DNA from: Roseibacillus sp.
GTDB lineage: Bacteria; Verrucomicrobiota; Verrucomicrobiia; Verrucomicrobiales; Akkermansiaceae
DNA length: 64,000 bases
Direction of reading: 5' to 3'
NCBI GenBank assembly: GCA_002709915.1
Contig: PARF01000088.1
Coordinates: forward strand, 1 to 64,000
Position 1 is the first letter of the stretch; each line of letters starts with the position of its first letter. Under the pieces are notes generated by a model that saw only the letters and a list, made by a program, of their open reading frames with translations, did no database searches and was not told the DNA's origin. Shown here one piece after another: positions 1 through 6,371 of the stretch. Both the position numbers and the translations under genes were made by a program.

Positions 1-2
1 CA

Positions 3-1691
3 TTACCGCAGGAGGTTCCAAGCACTCACAAGGGCCTGAAGGCCTGCCATTTCAATCGAGGAATCAATTCCTGCGCCCCAGATCAAGCTACCATCATCAT
101 GTTTCAGCTGTACGTAGGCTGCAGCGTCCGAGCTGGATCCATCCCTAAGAGAATGAGAACGATAATCGGTGAGGACAAAGTCCTTCTTCCCATCTTCCTC
201 AAGCGCGTGGACCAGCGCATTGATGGGCCCATTCCCCCGTCCGGCGATAATCCGCGACTCTTCACCAAAACGAACCTCAGCACGGCAACTGACCGTGCCC
301 CGCTGATCAGGATCCTGCTCAAGCTCGTAGCTGACGACCTGAAGGGGCTCTACGACATTGGCAAAATACCGGAAGAAGGCGTCCTTCACCTCCGCCGGAT
401 TCAGCTCCCTGCCAAGCTGGTCCGCCAGATCATAGACTTGCTTGCCGACCTGTGGGTGCATCGTTTTGGGAAGGTCGAATCCGTATTCGCGATCAAGAAT
501 ATAGGCCACGCCCCCCTTCCCTGACTGAGAATTGATTCTAATGATTGCCTCATAACTCCGGCCAATGTCCTCAGGGTCGATCGTAAGGTAGGGCACTCCC
601 CATTTCACAGAGTCTCTATTTGCCTCCGAAATATCACTCTTACGCCTGTCGAATCCCTTCTTGATAGCGTCTTGATGACTTCCGGAAAAAGCGGTGAACA
701 CGAGTTCTCCTGCATACGGCTGCCGATCAGCCACCTCCATTCGTGTGGTGCGCTCGTAGACTTCTCTGATTCTGGGCAGATCCGTAAAATCAAGGCCAGT
801 TTCTATCCCATGACTGTTCATGTTGAGCGCCGCAACCACGATATCCAGATTCCCGGTTCGCTCGCCGTTCCCGAACAGTGTCCCCTCAACCCGATCTGCC
901 CCCGCCAAAAGGCCGAGCTCGGTAGCAGCGATTCCAGTCCCCCTGTCGTTATGCGTATGAAGAGAAACCTGAACACTCTCCCTATCCTTCACGTTCCGAC
1001 AGAACCACTCAATCTGATCGGCATGCACGTTTGGGGTCGTCCACTCAACTGTAGCAGGGAGATTCAGAATGACCGGCTTGTCAGGGGTCGGCTGCCATAC
1101 GTCCATAACTGCCTCGCACACCTCCAGCGCAAACTCCAGCTCTGTGTCTGAAAACGATTCTGGCGAATACTCGAGGTCTACATTGGTGCCCGGCACAGTT
1201 GGGATCAGCTCCCTGACTATCATGGCCCCATCAACCGCCATTTGTCTGATATCCTCCCGGCTGGCATCACCGAACGTAATCCGCCTTTGTAAAGGGGACG
1301 TCGAATTATACATGTGGACGATTACATTCTTTGCCCCATCAATCGCCTCAAAGGTCCGTCGAATCAAATGTTCTCGAGCCTGTACGAGAACCTGCACCTT
1401 GACTCCTTCCGGAATCAGATCGTCATCGATAAGGCGTCGAAGGAAGTTAAATTCGGTCTCCGAAGCAGAGGGAAACCCTACCTCAATCTGGGTGAATCCG
1501 ATCTCAACCAGCAACTCAAACATTTCGAGCTTTTCCTCCACGCTCATTGGAACCGGGAGAGCCTGGTTGCCATCCCTCAGGTCCACGGAACACCACACTG
1601 GTGCCTTGGCTAGCGTCCGGTCAGGCCATTGGCGGTCCGCAAGCCCAACTTCAGGAAAGGGCCGATACTTACGGATCTTTTCTTTATTCAT
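3..1691 (-). CDS. leuA: 2-isopropylmalate synthase
   Basis: LeuA condenses acetyl-CoA with 2-oxoisovalerate, the first committed step of leucine synthesis, in the cytoplasm. The catalytic HMGL-like barrel fills roughly residues 30-310, with RDGNQ at 39-43, the metal-binding region SLHTHNDRG and the signature LFGNGERTGN. The C-terminal third is the LeuA dimer/allosteric domain, ending near SDAAAYVQLK. The 562-residue length and the N-terminus (RKYRPFPEVGL) match the long, yeast/actinobacterial type rather than the E. coli type. The ORF track starts at a TTG at 1739. I prefer the ATG at 1691 because it begins right where the family homology begins. The stop TAA is at 3-5, so the gene is complete. 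It is divergent from larE across a 350-bp gap. Confidence 0.95.
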   Translation of the reverse strand: MNKEKIRKYRPFPEVGLADRQWPDRTLAKAPVWCSVDLRDGNQALPVPMSVEEKLEMFELLVEIGFTQIEVGFPSASETEFNFLRRLIDDDLIPEGVKVQVLVQAREHLIRRTFEAIDGAKNVIVHMYNSTSPLQRRITFGDASREDIRQMAVDGAMIVRELIPTVPGTNVDLEYSPESFSDTELEFALEVCEAVMDVWQPTPDKPVILNLPATVEWTTPNVHADQIEWFCRNVKDRESVQVSLHTHNDRGTGIAATELGLLAGADRVEGTLFGNGERTGNLDIVVAALNMNSHGIETGLDFTDLPRIREVYERTTRMEVADRQPYAGELVFTAFSGSHQDAIKKGFDRRKSDISEANRDSVKWGVPYLTIDPEDIGRSYEAIIRINSQSGKGGVAYILDREYGFDLPKTMHPQVGKQVYDLADQLGRELNPAEVKDAFFRYFANVVEPLQVVSYELEQDPDQRGTVSCRAEVRFGEESRIIAGRGNGPINALVHALEEDGKKDFVLTDYRSHSLRDGSSSDAAAYVQLKHDDGSLIWGAGIDSSIEMAGLQALVSAWNLLR

Positions 1692-2043
1692 GATCAGGTC
1701 GGGTGAGCTGATAGTTATCTTTCGGCACGGTCTTGGCAATCGTATCGGACGCTGTTCGCCCTGTCAGGCAGGAGACATTGCTGAGCCAGTAGACACTGAC
1801 AAGGACTAGCACCCGAGCTGCGACACAAAAAAAAGAGGTGCTGGAGTCCAACCGTTCACGGCTGGCAGGATTTGCACGGGGCGCTGGCCCTGTCGAGGTA
1901 AAAGGATAAAGCCGGGATGCTCCACCTCGATTCATCCCTTCATAATTCAGGCTCATGAATGGAAAAATCTCTCTTTAGGTGCCTGCCGTCTTGCCGAATC
2001 GCTCTGCATACCTTTGCGTAAGGGCAGGCCATATGGTCTGCGC
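1692..2043. other. Divergent leuA/larE intergenic region
   Basis: This 352-bp gap must carry both divergent promoters. I see no convincing coding ORF, no leucine-rich leader peptide in front of leuA and no tRNA-like fold. Two inverted repeats are visible: TCGAGGT (1893-1899) with ACCTCGA (1924-1930), and GCCTGCC (1981-1987) with GGCAGGC (2023-2029), the latter just upstream of larE. Either could be an operator or a leader hairpin. I could not place -35/-10 boxes with confidence. Confidence 0.4.
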
Positions 2044-2847
2044 ATGAAAGATTCTCCCCGGCTTCTGGCCTCAAAAATCATCCACGATTTCGAGCGTGTT
2101 CTCGTCGCCTTCTCCGGCGGGATCGATAGCACTCTGGTTCTGAGAGTCGCTCGCGAACAACTCGGAGCCAACGCGGTAGCCATTACCGCCGTGTCTCCAA
2201 GCCTTGCCAAAAGCGATCTAGAAGCCACCCGGAGCCTCGCCGCCGAGATTGGAGTTGCGCACGAAGTGGTCCAGAGCCGGGAAACCGAAGACCCTCGTTA
2301 CCAGCGTAACGACTCCCAGCGGTGCTATTTTTGTAAGACCAACGTTTACCAATGCATGATCGAATACGCGAAGGCGGAAGGCTTCCAGTGGATTCTTGAT
2401 GGCACTAATGCTGATGATCTTGGCGATCATCGCCCTGGTCTGCGAGCCGCAAGAGAGCACGGTGTCCGCAGCCCGCTACAGGAGGCTGGTATAGGGAAAG
2501 GGGAAATCCGCGAATGGGCCCGCCAGCTGGGCCTCTCAAACTGGAACCGACCAGCTAACGCCTGCCTCTCCTCCAGAGTTCCCTACGGTTCGGAGGTCAC
2601 TCCAGAGAAGCTCGCACAGGTTGAAAGAGCTGAAGCGTCGCTTCGGGCGCTGGGATTTCGCGAGCTTCGAGTCCGACATCATGACCAGATAGCTCGTATC
2701 GAGGTGAGTCAGGATGAACTCCCCCTCGCCGTGGAACAGAGCGATCAGATCACGAAGGCGATGAAGGAGGCAGGATTTCCATACGCCGCTCTCGATCTGG
2801 CGGGATTCCGCTCGGGAAGCATGAATGACGTCCTTAGGAAAAAATGA
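2044..2847 (+). CDS. larE: Nickel-pincer cofactor sulfur transferase LarE
   Basis: LarE is a PP-loop ATP pyrophosphatase that adenylates the nicotinate-derived intermediate and installs sulfur for the nickel-pincer nucleotide (NPN) cofactor. The PP-loop reads FSGGIDST near the N-terminus, and DGTNADD and HRPGL follow. Lactobacillus plantarum LarE gives up its own cysteine (KVASCS context). This protein has RCYFC plus NACLSSR instead, three cysteines, which I infer places it in the iron-sulfur-cluster-bearing class that does not sacrifice a residue. The ORF track begins at a TTG at 2014; the ATG at 2044 (MKDSPRL) is more likely. The stop overlaps the larB start by 4 bp (ATGA), so translation is probably coupled. 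Confidence 0.92.
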   Translation: MKDSPRLLASKIIHDFERVLVAFSGGIDSTLVLRVAREQLGANAVAITAVSPSLAKSDLEATRSLAAEIGVAHEVVQSRETEDPRYQRNDSQRCYFCKTNVYQCMIEYAKAEGFQWILDGTNADDLGDHRPGLRAAREHGVRSPLQEAGIGKGEIREWARQLGLSNWNRPANACLSSRVPYGSEVTPEKLAQVERAEASLRALGFRELRVRHHDQIARIEVSQDELPLAVEQSDQITKAMKEAGFPYAALDLAGFRSGSMNDVLRKK

Positions 2848-3608
2848 ACCCCGAACGCATCGAACGACTACTCAATCAGGTCGCAGCGGGGGATGTGACG
2901 GCTGCCGATGCGCTGGAAGAACTGCGTGATTTCCCATATCAAAAACTCGATCATACAACGATCGACACCCACCGGGAGCTCAGGCAAGGAACGCCGGAAG
3001 TAGTCTTCGGCGCGGGAAAGAGTGGGGAGCACCTGGTTGAAATTCTCGACCGGATTTATAAGAACCATCACCGGGCCCTCGCCACCAGGGTCTCCCGCCG
3101 GAAGGCTAGAATTGTGGAAGAAGCGCTACCAGAGGTCCGCTATGACAGACTTTCGCGTCTGCTCGCTCTGGGGCCCCGCCCAGAGGCAAAGGCACATCCC
3201 TACGCGGTTGTCGCATGCGCAGGCACCTCCGATCTGCCCGTCGCTGAGGAAGCATCCCAGACCCTCGAGTTCCTTGGTCATCGGGTAGAGCGCCTGACGG
3301 ATGTGGGAGTAGCCGGATTGCACCGGCTTCTGGATAAGTTCGAGGCTCTCCGAGAAGCGCATGTAGTAATCAGCGTTGCCGGCATGGAAGGTGCTCTCAC
3401 CAGTGTCATTGGAGGATTAGTCGCGTGCCCTGTGATTGGTGTTCCCACAAGTGTGGGATATGGAATCTCCAGAGGGGGCGAAGCTGCCCTGCACGCGATG
3501 CTTTCCTCATGTGCTTCTGGTGTCTCGGTAGTCAACATTGATAACGGATTTGGCGCCGCAATGGTCGCAAGTTTAATCATGCGATCTGGCATGAAAGACG
3601 CCGGTTGA
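2844..3608 (+). CDS. larB: Pyridinium-3,5-biscarboxylate synthase LarB
   Basis: LarB carboxylates and hydrolyses nicotinic acid adenine dinucleotide to start nickel-pincer cofactor synthesis. The 254-residue protein has the expected layout: an N-terminal LarB-specific part (MNPERIERLL, then FGAGKSGEHL) and a C-terminal domain related to AIR carboxylase PurE. The latter shows VVACAGTSDLPVAEEA, VISVAGMEGAL, IGVPTSVGYG and the closing NIDNGFGAA segment. It sits between larE (4-bp overlap) and larC (38-bp gap to the preferred start), the usual order for this pathway. Length and motifs are normal and I see no damage. Confidence 0.95.
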   Translation: MNPERIERLLNQVAAGDVTAADALEELRDFPYQKLDHTTIDTHRELRQGTPEVVFGAGKSGEHLVEILDRIYKNHHRALATRVSRRKARIVEEALPEVRYDRLSRLLALGPRPEAKAHPYAVVACAGTSDLPVAEEASQTLEFLGHRVERLTDVGVAGLHRLLDKFEALREAHVVISVAGMEGALTSVIGGLVACPVIGVPTSVGYGISRGGEAALHAMLSSCASGVSVVNIDNGFGAAMVASLIMRSGMKDAG

Positions 3609-3646
3609 AGCTTTCCTTCGAGCCCGATACCCTTTCCAATCCCCGC

Positions 3647-4852
3647 ATGCGCACGGCTTACTTTGACTGTATCGCGGGAGCAAGCGGAGACATGATGCTT
3701 GGAGCGCTGGTGGATGCGGGACTGCCTACCGCCCAACTGGAAGCTGAACTCTCCAAGCTTCACCTGAAAGACTTTCACCTGCATATCAATCGTGTCTCCA
3801 AGAATGCCTTCAGCGCAGTCAAGGTCGATGTCCATGTGCGTGACGATGCTCCCGAACGTCACCTCGCTGACATTGTGAAGGTCGTCGAGGACAGCTCCCT
3901 GTCCACGAGTGTCAAAAAAACCGCCACAAGGATCTTTACTCGGATCTGTGAAGCGGAAGCTGCAATTCACGACTCTACCGTCGATAAGGTCCACCTTCAC
4001 GAAGTAGGTGGGGTCGATGCCATTGTCGATGTTTGTGGCACCCTCGCTGGACTTGAAGCTATGGGGATCGAGCAAGTTCGCGTATCTCCGTTTCCTCTCG
4101 GCCGCGGATTCGTCACTGGTGCACACGGTCAAATCCCTCTCCCTGCGCCGGCAGCTCTGGCGCTGATGAAAGGTTGCCCTATCGCTGGCAGCCCCATCGA
4201 TGCTGAACTTGTAACGCCAACCGGTGCTGCCGTTCTCTCGGAGGTAGCGGACGGGTTTGGGCCCATCCCACCGATGGCACTCGAGTCAATTGGTTACGGG
4301 GCCGGATCCAACGATCTGGACATTCCGAACGTCCTGCGCCTTCTCGTCGGTGATTCCGCAGACGGCTCCCGCCTTTTAACCGAAACTCTGATACAGCTCG
4401 AAACGAATCTCGATGACGAGTCTCCCGAACTGGTGGGCCATCTCTCCCTCCTCCTCATGGAAGCAGGAGCTCTTGATGTCTCAGTGCTTCCCGCCCAGAT
4501 GAAGAAAGGCCGGCCCGGTATAATTCTTCAGGTTCTTGCTAAACCACAGCAGGCCGACTCTTTGGAACACCTTCTCTTCCATGAAAGCTCTACGCTGGGA
4601 GTACGCCGTCAGGAAGTACAGCGGAATTCACTTCCCCGTCGTAGCGAGGTAGTGAAGACCAAGTTTGGGGACATCCGGGTTAAGATCGCAACCCTACCAG
4701 GCGGACAATGCCGGGTTACCCCGGAATATGAAGACTGCCGGGCAGCGGCCTCCGCAAGCGGAACCCCCATCCGGGAAATCTATCATCAGGTGGAGCACGA
4801 AGCTGCTCACACCCTGAATCTCCCACATTCTCATGATGGGCATGACCACTGA
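3647..4852 (+). CDS. larC: Nickel insertion protein LarC (single continuous ORF)
   Basis: LarC is the CTP-dependent cyclometallase that inserts nickel into the dithiolated pincer precursor. The start is the ATG at 3647 giving MRTAYFDCIAGASGDM, the conserved LarC N-terminus; the ORF track's TTG at 3605 overlaps larB but adds 14 non-homologous residues. Further motifs are VHLHEVGGVDAIVDV, TPTGAA and LETNLDDESPE, which lead into the C-terminal half. In L. plantarum the two halves are joined by a programmed frameshift; here all 401 residues lie in one frame. The C-terminus is histidine-rich (HSHDGHDH), which could help bind nickel. No larA is in the window, so the client enzyme must be encoded elsewhere. 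Confidence 0.94.
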   Translation: MRTAYFDCIAGASGDMMLGALVDAGLPTAQLEAELSKLHLKDFHLHINRVSKNAFSAVKVDVHVRDDAPERHLADIVKVVEDSSLSTSVKKTATRIFTRICEAEAAIHDSTVDKVHLHEVGGVDAIVDVCGTLAGLEAMGIEQVRVSPFPLGRGFVTGAHGQIPLPAPAALALMKGCPIAGSPIDAELVTPTGAAVLSEVADGFGPIPPMALESIGYGAGSNDLDIPNVLRLLVGDSADGSRLLTETLIQLETNLDDESPELVGHLSLLLMEAGALDVSVLPAQMKKGRPGIILQVLAKPQQADSLEHLLFHESSTLGVRRQEVQRNSLPRRSEVVKTKFGDIRVKIATLPGGQCRVTPEYEDCRAAASASGTPIREIYHQVEHEAAHTLNLPHSHDGHDH

Positions 4853-4927
4853 AGGAAAACGCCCTGCGGTAATGGGTTGCTCGCTATTTTCCGTTCCCTC
4901 CTCATTTCCGACGTGTAAGATTGAATC

Positions 4928-5293
4928 GTGCTCCAGATAGTCTTCAACGTGATTAGCGCCGCTGAGATCTCCCAACTCGGCACGCTGGAACAGCTCGAAC
5001 TACTTGACGAGTTCAAGGTCAAGGAAGAGGACCTCGAGAATCTGGAGGATGATCGCTTTGGAAGAATCGAGAGAGACAACAAGGTGCTCTTCCGGTTTCG
5101 TGCCAAGGAGTGGAGGTTCTATTTCGAAGTCCTCGATGACCACGTCAGGGTGCATCGCGTCCTTCACAAGAATACGTTTCAGGACTTTCTCTTTCGCTCG
5201 AAACTATCTTTCGGCGCAGAAGACGAGGAGCTCGCGCAGTCCAAGCAATTCTGGCACCTGATCGAAGAAGGCCGCAACGCGGACCCAAGTTAG
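4928..5293 (+). CDS. Small RelE/ParE-like protein, orphan
   Basis: This 121-residue protein starts at GTG, 75 bp after larC and on the same strand. The pattern RIERDNKVLFRFRAKEWRF followed by DHVRVHRVLHKNT is a run of beta strands with basic and aromatic residues that recalls the RelE/ParE toxin fold. I recognise the type only loosely. The first half is acidic and helical (LEQLELLDEFKVKEEDLENL). No antitoxin gene lies beside it, and the charge is more acidic than typical RelE. The product may therefore be a non-toxic relative or an RNA-binding protein. The coding call rests on length, absence of a better ORF, and protein-like composition. Confidence 0.6.
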   Translation: MLQIVFNVISAAEISQLGTLEQLELLDEFKVKEEDLENLEDDRFGRIERDNKVLFRFRAKEWRFYFEVLDDHVRVHRVLHKNTFQDFLFRSKLSFGAEDEELAQSKQFWHLIEEGRNADPS

Positions 5294-5325
5294 TTCTGAC
5301 GAGCTCCAGGCTGCAATTCGAGAGG

Positions 5326-5344
5326 CCGGAATTCCCGTTTCCGG
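5326..5344. terminator. Weak inverted repeat between convergent genes
   Basis: CCGGAA (5326-5331), a 7-nt loop, then TTCCGG (5339-5344) lies in the 74-bp gap between the RelE-like gene (+) and the TPR gene (-). There is no clear T-tract on either side, so it is at best a weak bidirectional terminator. Confidence 0.25.
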
Positions 5345-5367
5345 ACGGTTTGCCGGAACAGAGCAAC

Positions 5368-6336
5368 TTAAGCTCCTTCCTCGTCCGCCTTCTCCTCTGC
5401 TTCTGGCTCTGGCTTATTGTCCTCCTTGTAACGGAGCAGAGAGGCGAACTCAGCGGGAAGAGGCTGTCCACCTCCGAGGGATTTTTTCCATAGACCACAG
5501 AGGGCCACACCTTCCTGCAGGAGAAAATATCCTGTCGAATTAGGATCCTCATCCTCAGTACCCCATAGTTGAATGGCAAGGCGAACCTCATCGTTGCCCT
5601 TGATGACCCTAAGGCACGCGAGTGCGGCCTTTTGCGTCAGTTCCTCAGAGGCCGTGTAGTCCGCAGTAAAAGCGCCATTAAATGCAATCAGAGCATCGGT
5701 ATCCCTGCCCAGCCCCTCCAGGGCAAGTCCATGACAATACTTCAACTGAGCCAAGTGCTCTCCGATCCACTTTTTCTCGGCGAGAAGCTCTTTTACAAGC
5801 GCATCGAGACGGGGCCAGCTTTTCGTCCGCACCGCATCCCACACAGCGTAAACTTCCAGCTGGTTACGCTGATGCTCACGTTCAAGGGTGTCCGCCTGAT
5901 ACACGTCCAGCAGCTTTTTGAGCCCCTCGAGGTCCTCAAGCTTGCGGCAAGTCTCAAGCTCATAGAATCCTGCCAAGACGCTGTAATTCCCCCGGATTTC
6001 ATCGAGCGTTTCAAAAGCCTCCTTACATGCAGCGAATTTCTCCCGCGCTCCTGCATAGTCCCGGCTCTCGTAGAGATCCATTGCTTCCTTGAAGACGGGA
6101 GGCTCGAAGAAATACACCGATTTAACTGCTGATCGCTTGATCCGGCTCCGGTTCAGACTTTGTGGAGTAGTCTTGTATTCGATCTGAGTCGTACTTGCTG
6201 CAGTCATCCAGACTTTGAGAACGTCCTCCTGCTTGCTTACCGGCTCAGTGTATATGATGACTCCCATCGCATCTGCTGCGACAACTTTTACCCCGGAGGC
6301 GAAGAGGAGCATGAGGCTTAAAACTAACTTGGTCAT
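5368..6336 (-). CDS. Secreted TPR-like protein of the ExbB/ExbD operon
   Basis: The 322-residue product starts with a signal peptide (MTKLVLSLMLLFASGVKVVA, cleavage near A-DA) and is probably periplasmic. After an N-terminal beta-rich piece (GVIIYTEPVSKQED to SVYFFEPP), residues 75-290 are amphipathic helical pairs typical of TPR arrays, for example EAMDLYESRDYAGAREKF. The C-terminal 25 residues are Glu/Pro/Lys-rich and probably unstructured. It is the last gene of the minus-strand set exbB-exbD-exbD-TPR-TPR and starts 35 bp after the stop of the 999-residue TPR gene. I cannot name a function; a scaffold or sensor working with the TPR neighbour and the ExbBD motor is my inference. Confidence 0.85.
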   Translation of the reverse strand: MTKLVLSLMLLFASGVKVVAADAMGVIIYTEPVSKQEDVLKVWMTAASTTQIEYKTTPQSLNRSRIKRSAVKSVYFFEPPVFKEAMDLYESRDYAGAREKFAACKEAFETLDEIRGNYSVLAGFYELETCRKLEDLEGLKKLLDVYQADTLEREHQRNQLEVYAVWDAVRTKSWPRLDALVKELLAEKKWIGEHLAQLKYCHGLALEGLGRDTDALIAFNGAFTADYTASEELTQKAALACLRVIKGNDEVRLAIQLWGTEDEDPNSTGYFLLQEGVALCGLWKKSLGGGQPLPAEFASLLRYKEDNKPEPEAEEKADEEGA

Positions 6337-6371
6337 ATCGTGATTCTCTTAGGGTTTGAGGAGCTAGCTTT

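Noticed and set aside
1069-1809. 246-residue plus-strand ORF
   Set aside because: It is a Ser/Arg-rich shadow of leuA.
1740-1956. Possible tRNA or leucine attenuator upstream of leuA
   Set aside because: No cloverleaf arms or TTCGA-type T-loop, and no leucine-codon run in a short ORF.
3278-4132. 284-residue minus-strand ORF
   Set aside because: It is antisense to larB and larC and has no protein-like motif.
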